Source of the DNA: Pedobacter sp. Bi126
GTDB lineage: Bacteria > Bacteroidota > Bacteroidia > Sphingobacteriales > Sphingobacteriaceae
Assembly (NCBI RefSeq): GCF_918698245.1
Contig: NZ_CAKKMS010000003.1
Location: 558,001-622,000, forward strand
Reading direction: 5' to 3'
DNA: 64,000 nucleotides
Shown in pieces: positions 27,449 to 36,136 of the stretch (the first letter of the stretch is position 1; each line of letters opens with the position of its first letter). The translations under genes and the position numbers were made by a program. Below the pieces are notes generated by a model, which saw nothing but the letters and a program-made list of their open reading frames with translations, ran no database searches and had not been told where the DNA came from.

Positions 27449-28582
27449 TTAGATTTGATTTTTAAGGATTTCCTCTTCTGTGGTGGGGATGATAAAATAA
27501 AACTCAGAACCTTCATCCGGCACACTTTTCACCCCAATTGTGCCTCCGTGGCGGTTAATAATTTCCGAACAGATATACAAACCTATTCCCAGACCATTAA
27601 ACCGGTTGCTGTTGTCTTCTACCCGATAAAATTTATCAAAAATCTTATCTTGCTGCTCTTTTGAAATACCAATACCAAAATCTTTTACGGCCAGATAAAG
27701 TTTTTCATCTTTAATATTCGTGGTTACATTAACCTGATTGGTACCCGGAGCATATTTAATGGCATTCGTAATAAAATTGATGACCACTTGCTCCAAGCGC
27801 ATTTCATCACCAAATATCATTTCGTCTGTTTTGCCCAGTTTGCTGATTTTAAAATCAGGATTAGATTGCTGCAACATCTCGATGGCATTGTTTACCATGT
27901 TATCAGCATAAAAACTTTTCATGTTAAACTTCATCTTTCCACTTTCAATTTTTGAGATATCGAGCAGATCGACAATTAATTCGTTTAGTTTTTCGAGCTG
28001 GGTACTCGCTTTTTCGAGATGGTTCTGGGCCATGGTTTTATCATCTCTGTTAAGGCTGCGCTGTAGCAACTGAATGTACCCTTTTACGCTGGTTAAAGGT
28101 GTTTTTAGCTCATGACTGGCGATGCTGATAAATTCGTCCTTTTTATGTTCGGCCTGTTTTCGGAACTCAATTTCTTCAAGCAATTTTTCCTGCACCTCGT
28201 TAAGCTTTCTATTCTGCTCGTAAATGCGATAAAACGTTTTTATTTTGAGGAGCAGCACATTAATATCAACGGGTTTGGTAATGTAATCCAGTCCACCGCT
28301 CAGGTACCCTTTGGTGATAAATTTTAACTCTGTATTTACAGCAGAAAGAAATATAATGGCGGTATCTTTTGCCTTACTAAAACCAGAAATGGTTTCGGCT
28401 ACCTCGAAGCCATCCATATCTGGCATTTGTACATCGAGAATAATCAGGACGTAATTATTTTTTAAAACTTTTTTCAGCGCCTCTTCGCCAGACGATGCGG
28501 TATCAACCTCAAAACTGTGTGCCTGTAATACTTTCTGTAACGAGATCAGGTTTTCTGGCCTGTCATCAACTATAAGGATCAT
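27449..28582 (-). CDS. Receiver-histidine kinase protein
   Basis: This 377-residue soluble protein has the reverse order of a hybrid kinase. An N-terminal receiver has Asp50 in ILDVQMPDMDG. A short coiled linker leads to HisKA with His157 (ASHELKTP), and an ATPase domain follows (VINFITNAIKYAP, VKDFGIGIS, GLGIGLYI). It has no membrane helix. Its gene is the first of the cassette, 18 bases before the large hybrid kinase, so it may be phosphorylated by that kinase and pass the signal on. It is of normal length for the type. Confidence 0.92.
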   Translation of the reverse strand: MILIVDDRPENLISLQKVLQAHSFEVDTASSGEEALKKVLKNNYVLIILDVQMPDMDGFEVAETISGFSKAKDTAIIFLSAVNTELKFITKGYLSGGLDYITKPVDINVLLLKIKTFYRIYEQNRKLNEVQEKLLEEIEFRKQAEHKKDEFISIASHELKTPLTSVKGYIQLLQRSLNRDDKTMAQNHLEKASTQLEKLNELIVDLLDISKIESGKMKFNMKSFYADNMVNNAIEMLQQSNPDFKISKLGKTDEMIFGDEMRLEQVVINFITNAIKYAPGTNQVNVTTNIKDEKLYLAVKDFGIGISKEQQDKIFDKFYRVEDNSNRFNGLGIGLYICSEIINRHGGTIGVKSVPDEGSEFYFIIPTTEEEILKNQI

Positions 28583-28686
28583 CTTTATTAAAACAAATAA
28601 GAAGCCGGGATAATTATGTTTGGTTTTGAGATAAAAACCTCATTAACTGTAAACAAACAATGTGCTTTTAAAAAAGTTTTTATTTT

Positions 28687-29529
28687 TTATAAATTATTCG
28701 AATTAAAAGTATCGCCCTGTCTAATATCGCCTGTTTCGAAGCCTTTTTTAAACCAATACATCCGTTGTGCGGAGGTACCATGGGTAAAAGAATCTGGCTG
28801 AACATCGCCTGTAGCCTGTTTTTGCAATTTATCATCACCTATGGCATTGGCAGCAGTTAATGCTTCTTCTATATCTCCTTCATCCAATTTAAAATCTTTA
28901 AGGTTTTGAGCATTATGCGCCCAAAGTCCAGCAAAAAAATCGGCTTGCAGCTCTAATTTCACCGATAAACGGTTATATTCTTTTTCGCTCACCTGGCCTC
29001 GTGCATGATCTAGTTTTTCCGAAATTCCCAATAAATTTTGAACGTGATGGCCTACCTCATGTGCAATTACGTAAGCCTGTGCAAAATCTCCGGCAGCACC
29101 GAAACGGTTTTTTAAATCATCATAAAATGATAAATCGATATAAACTTTATGGTCGCCAGGGCAATAAAATGGCCCTACGTTAGCTCCTGCATTGCCACAG
29201 GCGGTTTGCACCGCATCTCTAAATAGCCTGAGCTTAGGATACTCATATTGTTTGCCCATCGCCTGAAATTCTTTATCCCATACCTGCTCGGTTGATTCCA
29301 ATACACCCGCTACAAACTGTGCCTGTGGATCGTTAGCTGGAACGCCCTGCTTAACTTCTTCGGTGCCTGTAGTAGCCGGGAGTTGACTAACTAATCCAGT
29401 TAAATCTTTGCCAAAAATTAGGCCGAGCACCACGATTATTATACCTACGCCCCCACCGAGGATGGTTTTCCCTCCACCACCGCTTCTTCCGTCTTCTACA
29501 TTATTACTGCCTTTACCAAACCATTGCAT
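28687..29529 (-). CDS. Neutral zinc metallopeptidase, YpfJ family
   Basis: This 280-residue protein starts with MQWFGKGSNNVEDGR, a family hallmark, and has one membrane helix near 22-40. The peptidase domain has the zinc motif HEVGHH at 157-162, preceded by the CGNAGANVGPFYCPGDHKVYID region and followed by the third-ligand region ELQADFFAGLWAHN. The fold is that of the YpfJ/KPN_02809 putative zinc peptidases; no substrate is known. The gene is single, with no obvious operon partner. Confidence 0.93.
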   Translation of the reverse strand: MQWFGKGSNNVEDGRSGGGGKTILGGGVGIIIVVLGLIFGKDLTGLVSQLPATTGTEEVKQGVPANDPQAQFVAGVLESTEQVWDKEFQAMGKQYEYPKLRLFRDAVQTACGNAGANVGPFYCPGDHKVYIDLSFYDDLKNRFGAAGDFAQAYVIAHEVGHHVQNLLGISEKLDHARGQVSEKEYNRLSVKLELQADFFAGLWAHNAQNLKDFKLDEGDIEEALTAANAIGDDKLQKQATGDVQPDSFTHGTSAQRMYWFKKGFETGDIRQGDTFNSNNL

Positions 29530-29627
29530 AATTTACTTTTTTAGTTTAATGAATAACCTTAATTATGGGACAATTGTTATACTAAAGTATAAATTATTTT
29601 TATTGATTTATTCTTTTGGATTATTGC

Positions 29628-29660
29628 AAAAAAAAGAAGCCAGGTTTTAAACCCGACTTC
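29628..29660 (-). terminator. Terminator after gltX
   Basis: On the minus strand a long stem (GAAGTCGGGTTT with AAACCTGGCTTC, two wobbles) is followed by eight T residues. It lies 35 bases past the gltX stop. Confidence 0.85.
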
Positions 29661-29694
29661 TCCGTATTATCTTCTTGCATTCGCAGAATGAATG

Positions 29695-31203
29695 CTAACC
29701 ATTAAAAACGGCAATTGCTTTTGCTATCCTTGTTTTAGTTTCTGTTAGGCCTAACAACACAGCAATCTCAAAAACACCGGGCCCAAATTTACCGCCCACC
29801 AGCATAATGCGGAAAGGCAACATCAATTCGCCTGGTTTAAACCCTTTTTCTTCGGCCAAGGCTTTAAAAGCTGCTTCGGCAGATCCCGCATCGGTTAGTG
29901 CTAAACCATCAGCAAAAGCATTAAAAAAATCAGCTTTTTCGGCTGTCCATTTTGGTTTTACCGAGTTTACATCATATTCTGAAGGTGAAGTAAAAAAGTA
30001 ACTGCTCTGTGCCACAAAATCAGGCAATAAGGTACAGCGATCTTTAATTAAATCAATAACGGTATTTAAATAAGCATCATCGTTTATTTCAATGCCAACT
30101 TTTTGCAACTCCACTTTAACGCTTGTCGCCAAGCGCGCTGCGCCCTGCGATTTAATCCACTCATGGTTATACCACTTGGCTTTTTCGAAATCGAATTTTG
30201 CGCCTGCTTTACTAATTCTTTCTATCGAGAATTTTTCTTCCAGCTCTTTTAACGAGAATAACTCCTGATCGGTACCATCATTCCAGCCTAAAAGTGCCAG
30301 CATATTGATAAAAGCTTCGGGCATAAAACCCATTTCCTTAAATCCTTTGGTTACATCGCCAGTTTTTGGGTCGGTCCAGTTCATGGCATAAACCGGGAAA
30401 CCTAATCGGTCGCCATCCCGTTTACTTAATTTTCCATGGCCATCTGGCTTTAAGATTAAAGGTAGGTGTGCCCATGCAGGCATCTCCGCTTCCCAACCTA
30501 AATATTTCCAGAGTAAAATATGAACCGGAGCTGACGGCAACCATTCTTCTCCCCTAAAAGCATGACTAATTTCCATCGCCTTATCATCAACCACAACGGC
30601 TAAATGATAGGTTGGCATTCCATCAGCTTTTAATAATACTTTATCATCAACCAACGAGGTTTCAAAGCTTACGTCACCACGGATTAAATCGTTAAAATGT
30701 ACAATTTCATCAGTCGGTACTTTAATACGGATAACATGTGGCGTTTTGGCTGCCAATAACTCTTCAACCTCGCTAATGGTAAGGGTTAAAGAATTACGCA
30801 TCTGCATACGTGTGGCCTGCCCGTATTGGAAATTTGGAATTTCTTTACGTTTGGCATCTAAATCTTCCGGAGTATCGAAAGCGTAGTAAGCGTAACCATC
30901 GCTAATTAACTGTTCGGCAAATTTACGGTAGCTGGGTTTGCGCTCGCTTTGGCGGTACGGGCCATAAGCACTTGGGCTGTTAGGGCTTTCATCAGGTGTA
31001 ATGCCACACCAATCTAAACAGTTAACGATATATTGTTCTGCACCTTCTACAAAGCGATTTTGATCGGTATCTTCTACACGAAGTACAAAAGTTCCATTAT
31101 TTTTTTTTGCAAATAAATAATTGAACAAGGCAGTGCGCACACCACCTAAATGCAAACCTCCGGTTGGGCTTGGGGCAAATCTTACTCTAACTTTCTTATC
31201 CAT
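29695..31203 (-). CDS. gltX: Glutamyl-tRNA synthetase
   Basis: This 502-residue class I synthetase charges tRNA-Glu. The HIGH-type motif appears as PSPTGGLHLGG (residues 11-21) and the KMSKS-type motif as KLSKR (258-262). The zinc-binding insertion of some GluRS proteins seems to be absent, as is common in this group. The C-terminal anticodon-binding domain is complete. The gene is flanked by its own candidate promoter box (31281-31288) and a strong terminator, so it is probably monocistronic. Confidence 0.97.
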   Translation of the reverse strand: MDKKVRVRFAPSPTGGLHLGGVRTALFNYLFAKKNNGTFVLRVEDTDQNRFVEGAEQYIVNCLDWCGITPDESPNSPSAYGPYRQSERKPSYRKFAEQLISDGYAYYAFDTPEDLDAKRKEIPNFQYGQATRMQMRNSLTLTISEVEELLAAKTPHVIRIKVPTDEIVHFNDLIRGDVSFETSLVDDKVLLKADGMPTYHLAVVVDDKAMEISHAFRGEEWLPSAPVHILLWKYLGWEAEMPAWAHLPLILKPDGHGKLSKRDGDRLGFPVYAMNWTDPKTGDVTKGFKEMGFMPEAFINMLALLGWNDGTDQELFSLKELEEKFSIERISKAGAKFDFEKAKWYNHEWIKSQGAARLATSVKVELQKVGIEINDDAYLNTVIDLIKDRCTLLPDFVAQSSYFFTSPSEYDVNSVKPKWTAEKADFFNAFADGLALTDAGSAEAAFKALAEEKGFKPGELMLPFRIMLVGGKFGPGVFEIAVLLGLTETKTRIAKAIAVFNG

Positions 31204-31280
31204 AATTGGTTTGTTGAGCGCTTGGCGTTAGGCGTTGGGCGCTCTAGCGCTTACCGCTCTGCGCAAAACGCAAGACGTTG

Positions 31281-31288
31281 CAAAGATA
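31281..31288 (-). promoter_or_regulatory. Candidate -7 promoter box for gltX
   Basis: The minus strand reads TATCTTTG, a full match to TAnnTTTG, 77 bases before the start codon. The leader in between contains a GCGTTAGGCGTTGGGCGCT-type direct repeat. Confidence 0.45.
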
Positions 31289-31425
31289 TGTTTTTCATCC
31301 ATTTTATAGCGTTTCATCTGCGATGAAGCGATTAGGCATTTGAAATGATTGCTTTAAGGTTTGTGAAAAAGCATAATGGTTTTATGTTTTTTTCGTTTTG
31401 TTATTGTAATTTGGCTAGCTAAAGC

Positions 31426-32634
31426 ATGAATCCTTATCAAAAGAAACGCCGCTGGAAGTTTTTCCTTCTCATTTTTGCCATCTTAATTGGCATTGCTTCA
31501 GTATTTTACACCGATTCTTTTGTAAAAAAAATGGAACGCGAAGAGGCAGACCAGTTTCACCTTTGGGTGAAAATTCAAGAACGGGCCATGTTTCTTTACG
31601 ATAATGACGATTATCGTGTAATTGTAGAAACGGTACGTGCAACCACCAAAACACCTGTAATCATGGTCGATTCTGCAGGAACGATTACTTCTTTCTTTGG
31701 TTTAGACAGCACTAAAACCAACTATCCCGTTGCAGATGCCAAACTCACTTACGATAGTTTATATTTTGTAAGGCAGTTAAGGCAGATGAAAGCGCAGCAT
31801 CCACCAGATGAAATGAATTTTTTGGGCAAAAAGTTTAAGGCATATTATCGCGACTCTTTCATTTTAACACAATTGAGGTATTTTCCATACATCCAAATGG
31901 GCGTTATCTTCCTTTTCCTTTTAACAGCTTATGCAGCATTCAGTTCGGCCCGGAAAGATGAACAAGACCATGTTTGGGTAGGTTTGGCCAAAGAAACGGC
32001 TCACCAGCTGGGTACACCAATATCATCACTCATGGCTTGGACAGAATTGATGAAATCGAAATTTGATGCAGAAGATGATCCATTGATTGCCGAAATGGAG
32101 AACGATATTAAGCGCCTGGAAATTATTACCGACCGTTTCTCTAAAATCGGTTCTAAACCTATACTCGAAGATCATACGGTTTACATTGTAATCAGCGATT
32201 TTATCCGCTATTTTAAAGTACGCACCTCAGATAAGGTTAAATTCAGCATTACCGGCGATGAGCAGGTAAGGGCCATGCTAAACGTTCCATTATTTGATTG
32301 GGTAATTGAAAACCTTTTAAAAAACGCAGCAAACGCCATCGAAAACGAAGGGTCGATCTCCATCAACATTATAGAAAATTTAGCCAAAGAACAGGTGTTT
32401 ATTGATGTGAGCGATACCGGGAAGGGTATTCCGAGATCTAAGTTCGATGCGGTTTTTCAACCTGGCTATACTACACGTAAACGCGGCTGGGGTTTGGGTT
32501 TATCGCTTACCAAACGTATTGTAGAAAATTACCACAGCGGAGAAATTTTTGTAAAAGACTCTGAACTGGGTAAAGGCACAACTTTTAGAATAATATTAAA
32601 AAGCAGTTTAAGATATGAACCGACCACAGCCTAA
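31426..32634 (+). CDS. Membrane sensor histidine kinase with an HQLGTP H box
   Basis: This 402-residue kinase has membrane helices at about 11-29 and 156-174 around a periplasmic domain of about 125 residues. A short kinase core follows. The phosphoacceptor box reads AHQLGTPISSL with His193, instead of the usual SHELRTP. The ATPase domain is complete (ENLLKNAANAI, VSDTGKGIP, WGLGLSLTKRI). I know this H-box variant from a subfamily of Bacteroidota kinases. No response regulator is adjacent. Its end overlaps the DinB gene by 20 bases, so the kinase, DinB and thioesterase genes form a tight operon with no evident common theme. Confidence 0.88.
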   Translation: MNPYQKKRRWKFFLLIFAILIGIASVFYTDSFVKKMEREEADQFHLWVKIQERAMFLYDNDDYRVIVETVRATTKTPVIMVDSAGTITSFFGLDSTKTNYPVADAKLTYDSLYFVRQLRQMKAQHPPDEMNFLGKKFKAYYRDSFILTQLRYFPYIQMGVIFLFLLTAYAAFSSARKDEQDHVWVGLAKETAHQLGTPISSLMAWTELMKSKFDAEDDPLIAEMENDIKRLEIITDRFSKIGSKPILEDHTVYIVISDFIRYFKVRTSDKVKFSITGDEQVRAMLNVPLFDWVIENLLKNAANAIENEGSISINIIENLAKEQVFIDVSDTGKGIPRSKFDAVFQPGYTTRKRGWGLGLSLTKRIVENYHSGEIFVKDSELGKGTTFRIILKSSLRYEPTTA

Positions 32635-33124
32635 CGAATATCCAACTTGGGGCGAAACCTATATCAGTAAAGTAGATCGAGATATTTTCGAAATTTTAAA
32701 CGAACAGATGCTAAGTCTGCCGGCCTTGTTTAGGGCAAACGCCGATAAAGCTGATTACGCCTATGCTGAAGGCAAATGGACACTAAAAGAAATGTTAGGC
32801 CATATCATTGATACTGAACGTGTTTTTGCCTTTCGGATTACCTGTTTTGCCCGAAAAGAACAGCAACCTTTACCGGGTTTCGAGGAAGATGACTATGTAA
32901 CCAATGCCCGCTTTGCCCAGCGAGATCTGGAAGATCTGATTGAAGAATTTATTGCACTCCGTAAAGCCAATTTATACCTTTTTAAATCTTTAAACGAAGA
33001 AGAACTGAACAGAAAGGGAATTGCTTCGGGCAGAGAAATTAATGTAAAATCTATTTTATTTATTGTGGGCGGCCATATTATCCATCATGTTTACATTTTA
33101 AAAGAACGTTACCATGTGGTTTAA
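32615..33124 (+). CDS. DinB superfamily protein
   Basis: This 169-residue four-helix-bundle protein has the DinB/YfiT pattern of three metal-binding histidines: KEMLGHIIDTERVFAF near residues 65-80 and GGHIIHHVYIL near the end. Members are metal-dependent, and many act as thiol transferases with bacillithiol or similar cofactors; the exact substrate here is unknown. The opening RPQPNEYP..ETYISKV is common in the Bacteroidota group. It overlaps the kinase gene upstream and the thioesterase gene downstream (11 bases). Confidence 0.88.
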   Translation: MNRPQPNEYPTWGETYISKVDRDIFEILNEQMLSLPALFRANADKADYAYAEGKWTLKEMLGHIIDTERVFAFRITCFARKEQQPLPGFEEDDYVTNARFAQRDLEDLIEEFIALRKANLYLFKSLNEEELNRKGIASGREINVKSILFIVGGHIIHHVYILKERYHVV

Positions 33125-33536
33125 AAACTTTACAGTTGACGAGCTGAACAACCGCCCTAAAAATCATTTAGGTGCGCTGCTCGATATCCGCTTTACTGAA
33201 ATTGGTGAAGATTTTATTATCGGAACCATGCCTGTTGATGAACGTACACATCAACCTGCAGGGATTTTGCACGGCGGCGCCTCGGTGGTTTTGGCAGAAA
33301 CATTGGGCAGTATAGCTTCTTATATGTGTATAGATCCTGAGAAGTATGTTGCTGTTGGTTTAGAAGTAAACGCCAACCATTTACGGCCAGTAAAAAGTGG
33401 TTTGGTAAAAGGTATTTGCAAACCTTTACATATTGGGGCGAAAACCCAGGTCTGGGAAATCAAAATTTACGATGAACGTGGAAAGATGAACTGCATTAGC
33501 CGTTTAACCGTAGCGATTATTAATAAGCCGCAGTAA
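33114..33536 (+). CDS. Hotdog-fold PaaI-type thioesterase
   Basis: This 140-residue protein is a hotdog thioesterase of the PaaI/MenI/YdiI type. The signature HQPAGILHGGASVVLAETLGS (residues 43-63) carries the catalytic Gly and Glu, and the core strand VGLEVNANHLRPV follows. Such enzymes hydrolyse acyl- or aryl-CoA thioesters, and some remove CoA from dihydroxynaphthoyl-CoA in menaquinone synthesis. No men gene is nearby, so the substrate is open. The start overlaps the DinB gene. Confidence 0.9.
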   Translation: MWFKNFTVDELNNRPKNHLGALLDIRFTEIGEDFIIGTMPVDERTHQPAGILHGGASVVLAETLGSIASYMCIDPEKYVAVGLEVNANHLRPVKSGLVKGICKPLHIGAKTQVWEIKIYDERGKMNCISRLTVAIINKPQ

Positions 33537-33614
33537 ATGTGCTGTCAGATGTTTCCATTTGACTGTTATTTAAATCTAAAAGCAAATTATCTATTGCTGA
33601 CAATACAAGAATAA

Positions 33615-33663
33615 AGAGAAGTCAAGTTTTTATAGCGATGTGGCCATTAAACTTGGCTTCTCT
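33615..33663. terminator. Bidirectional terminator-like stem-loop
   Basis: The 15-base arms AGAGAAGTCAAGTTT and AAACTTGGCTTCTCT pair with one wobble across a 19-base loop. It lies between the thioesterase gene and the convergent DUF6249 gene. T tracts are weak on both sides. Confidence 0.5.
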
Positions 33664-33667
33664 GATA

Positions 33668-34033
33668 TTAAAGCATTTTATTGCTATCCAGCCATTTCTT
33701 CTCTACAAGGTAAGAAACAATTAAACCCAGTCCGCCGAAAATTCCGATGAAACCAAAGTAAATGGCTACCGATTGTCCTTGTTCACTACGTGTCATGTCG
33801 CTGCCGAACACTCCTCTAACTGTAAATAGCGCTACCAGCAGGCCGATTCCTAAACCAACCAAAAGCAAACCGAACTTTAAACTTAAAAACGGTTTTGGTG
33901 TGGCCTTATGCACACCCGGATCGATCCCCCTTTCGATCATTGCCATTTTCTCTTTGTTTGATAGGTAGCGGATTCCGAATACCATTGCGAATGCACCTAA
34001 AAAAAGCGAGATTGGGACTAATATACCTTCCAT
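33668..34033 (-). CDS. DUF6249-type small membrane protein
   Basis: This 121-residue protein has three hydrophobic helices at about residues 2-20, 50-70 and 90-110. The N-terminal loop reads RYLSNKEKMAMIERGIDPG, a pattern I associate with DUF6249 proteins, which are usually found near ECF sigma factors in this phylum. It probably lies in the inner membrane; function is unknown. Here its neighbour is a Crp-type regulator, transcribed divergently. Confidence 0.78.
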   Translation of the reverse strand: MEGILVPISLFLGAFAMVFGIRYLSNKEKMAMIERGIDPGVHKATPKPFLSLKFGLLLVGLGIGLLVALFTVRGVFGSDMTRSEQGQSVAIYFGFIGIFGGLGLIVSYLVEKKWLDSNKML

Positions 34034-34169
34034 GATTATAATTTTTAATTTGTAAATATTCTATTGTTTAAATTGAACCGTGTTCTGTGTATTATGACTA
34101 CATACTTTTTAACCAGGTTACACCCTGCTGAAAAAAAATCGATAGCTTTATCAAACATTAAAAATTCAC

Positions 34170-34736
34170 TTGTACAGTCTGTTAAAAAATATAGAAATCT
34201 TTAAGCCGCTCAGCAATGAAGCTTTAGAAAGGTTAGCTGCTGTTTCTAAGCGGGTAGAACATCAGAAAGGAGCGATTTTAATCTATGCAGATAAAATAGA
34301 GCCTTATTTCTATATCCTCGAAAGTGGCATTGCCAGAGCCTACTCTGACGGAGAAAACCAGCAGATAACCTTTTGGTTCGGACAAAGTGGTGCCGTTCTT
34401 TTTTCTTTTAACAGCTATATTAATAATAGCCCCGGGTACGAAAACATTGAGTTATTGGAAAATTGCAGTTTAATTCAAATCAGGTTAACCGATCTTTTTT
34501 CGCTTTACGATCAACATTTAGAAATTGCCAATTGGGGCAGAAAAATTGCAGAACAGGAGTTAATTGCTACTGAAAGAAGATTAATAGACCGGGCTTTTAA
34601 AGGGGCAGCAGAACGTTACCAGGATTTTCTAGATCAATCTCCCGAACTGATTAAAAGAGTAGCCTTAAAACATATTGCCTCATACCTGGGTGTAACACAG
34701 GTTACCCTAAGCAGAATAAGAGCAGCTCATAAATAA
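34170..34736 (+). CDS. Crp/Fnr family transcriptional regulator
   Basis: This 188-residue protein has the cyclic-nucleotide-binding fold at about residues 1-120 (FKPLSNEALERLAAVS, a YFYILESGIARAY strand) and a C-terminal helix-turn-helix (KHIASYLGVTQVTLSRIR). It lacks the RxS/T cAMP phosphate-binding cassette and has no cysteines for an iron-sulfur cluster, so its ligand is unknown. The start is a TTG; an in-frame stop lies nine codons upstream and no ATG intervenes. It precedes an SMR exporter gene on the same strand by 69 bases, so it may control that gene. Confidence 0.88.
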   Translation: MYSLLKNIEIFKPLSNEALERLAAVSKRVEHQKGAILIYADKIEPYFYILESGIARAYSDGENQQITFWFGQSGAVLFSFNSYINNSPGYENIELLENCSLIQIRLTDLFSLYDQHLEIANWGRKIAEQELIATERRLIDRAFKGAAERYQDFLDQSPELIKRVALKHIASYLGVTQVTLSRIRAAHK

Positions 34737-34781
34737 ATTCATTTTTTAACATTTGTAAAATGTTGCCTGATGAATGTGCCT

Positions 34782-34789
34782 TAAATTTG
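34782..34789 (+). promoter_or_regulatory. Candidate -7 promoter box for the SMR exporter
   Basis: TAAATTTG fits TAnnTTTG. A TTG lies 16 bases upstream (34763-34765), slightly short for a -33 element. The box is 17 bases before the start codon, which would allow the exporter to be transcribed apart from the regulator gene. Confidence 0.45.
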
Positions 34790-34805
34790 CAGAAACACAT
34801 TTATC

Positions 34806-35126
34806 ATGAACTGGATTATCTTAATTATTGCCGGCCTTTTTGAAGTTGGCTTTACCACCTGCCTTAAATTATCGAACAATTTTTCGAATATAAAATGGAG
34901 TACGGCTTTTTTTGTCTGTATTATTTTGAGTTTCTTATTACTAAATAAAGCAACCCAAACTTTACCAATGGGAACTGCCTATGCTGTTTGGACGGGTATC
35001 GGTGCCGTAGGAACAGTAATTATCGGAATTTTTTATTTCAATGAACCAGCAACCTTCTGGCGGATATTTTTTATCTGCACACTTATAGGATCAATTGCAG
35101 GATTAAAGTTTTTCGCTTCACATTAG
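34806..35126 (+). CDS. SMR exporter, SugE/Gdx type
   Basis: This 106-residue inner-membrane protein has four helices and the SMR membrane-embedded glutamate at Glu13 (IIAGLFEVGFT). The segment MGTAYAVWTGIGAVGT is the mark of the SugE/Gdx branch, whose studied members export guanidinium in exchange for protons, rather than of the EmrE drug branch. No guanidine riboswitch consensus is visible in the 69-base leader. The adjacent Crp-type gene is a candidate regulator. Confidence 0.9.
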   Translation: MNWIILIIAGLFEVGFTTCLKLSNNFSNIKWSTAFFVCIILSFLLLNKATQTLPMGTAYAVWTGIGAVGTVIIGIFYFNEPATFWRIFFICTLIGSIAGLKFFASH

Positions 35127-35554
35127 CGAGCACTTGCGAAGTTAATTATATTCACTAGCTGGTGAGCAAAAAATGATTAATTCCTTTTTTGGAGCGCAAT
35201 GTCTGTGCAGTTAATCAAGTTGGTTCCCGTGTTGCGCTTGTACACTTTCCCGAAAAATCGGGATTCCTCAGCCTGCAGAGTACCGCTTCACCCAAGTCTA
35301 AATGGCCAAAACAGCATTTCATTTTTAAGGCTGCAGGGCGCACCCACGTTGTTCATAAACCTGATGGCAGCGGCAGCCCCGAAGCATGAGGGCTACAGCG
35401 AACAGCAGGGCTTCAATTTCCTATTAAAAACGGCCCTTTCATTTCCGAAAAACTAACCTATTACATTATTCACCTGCAACGGATAAATAATAAACCTTCT
35501 TAATGATGTTTCTCGTGTAACCTACTTATCTTTAATGTAGTCTTATTGCTAAAC
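35127..35554. other. Intergenic region with a degenerate repeat unit
   Basis: I see no gene in these 428 bases. From about 35183 the plus strand resembles the minus strand of the 296-bp tandem unit. Open frames at 35189-35456 come from the repeat. Confidence 0.6.
35183..35320. repeat. Dispersed degenerate copy of the 296-bp repeat unit
   Basis: The plus strand begins TTTTTTGGAGCGCAA, then has GCGCTTGTAC, GCCTGCAGAGTACCGCTTC and AAGTCTAAATGG in the same order as the minus strand of the 15240-16127 array. The right end has decayed and is set approximately. Confidence 0.65.
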
Positions 35555-36136
35555 ATGGAGCAAAAACCTACAGATTTAGAGCTGATCCAAAAAGTATTGA
35601 ACGGCGAAACCGATCAGTATGCTTTATTGGTAAAGCGCCATCAGCGATTTGTATTTACGCTTGCTTTAAGGTTTTCGAAAAACAGGGAAGACGCCGAAGA
35701 AATTGCGCAGGATTGCTTTGTAAAAGCATATAAAGCATTGGGCACCTTTAAACAAACAGCTAAATTTAGTACCTGGCTGTACACGATAACCTATACTACG
35801 GCGATGACTTTTTTAAGGAAAAACCGTTTAGATACTACGTCAATACATGATGAAAGCACCATTTTACAGCTCGAAAACCATACCTCGGGTTTTAATGCAA
35901 ATGGCTATGAGCGGCAGGATATCCATGCTTTTTTAAATATTGCCATTACCCAGCTTTTACCGGATGATGCGGCTATTATTACCCTATTTTACAAAGGCGA
36001 ACAGAGTTTAGAAGAAATTGGCGAAGCGCTGCATATGGAACCCAATACGATAAAAGTAAAGTTGCATAGGGCCAGGCAAAGACTTAAAGAAAAATTACAA
36101 TATTTGTTAAAAGATGAAGTAAAGGAGTTACTATGA
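35555..36136 (+). CDS. RNA polymerase ECF-type sigma-70 factor
   Basis: This 193-residue factor has region 2 at about residues 20-95 (RFSKNREDAEEIAQDCFVKAYKA, FSTWLYTITYTTAMTFLRKN) and region 4 at about 125-180 (LLPDDAAIITLFYKGEQSLEEIGEALHM). It resembles the SigW-like or general ECF group. I start it at ATG 35555 rather than the TTG three codons before. Its stop overlaps the start of the next gene by four bases (ATGA), an operon with a membrane protein that is the likely anti-sigma factor. Confidence 0.92.
   Translation: MEQKPTDLELIQKVLNGETDQYALLVKRHQRFVFTLALRFSKNREDAEEIAQDCFVKAYKALGTFKQTAKFSTWLYTITYTTAMTFLRKNRLDTTSIHDESTILQLENHTSGFNANGYERQDIHAFLNIAITQLLPDDAAIITLFYKGEQSLEEIGEALHMEPNTIKVKLHRARQRLKEKLQYLLKDEVKELL

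Noticed and set aside
21682..28582. Kinase/CheR/CheB cassette as a chemotaxis operon
   Set aside because: There is no CheA, CheW or chemoreceptor gene, and CheB lacks its receiver.
35189..35456. Two plus-strand frames after the SMR exporter gene
   Set aside because: They overlap in different frames inside a degenerate copy of the 296-bp repeat.
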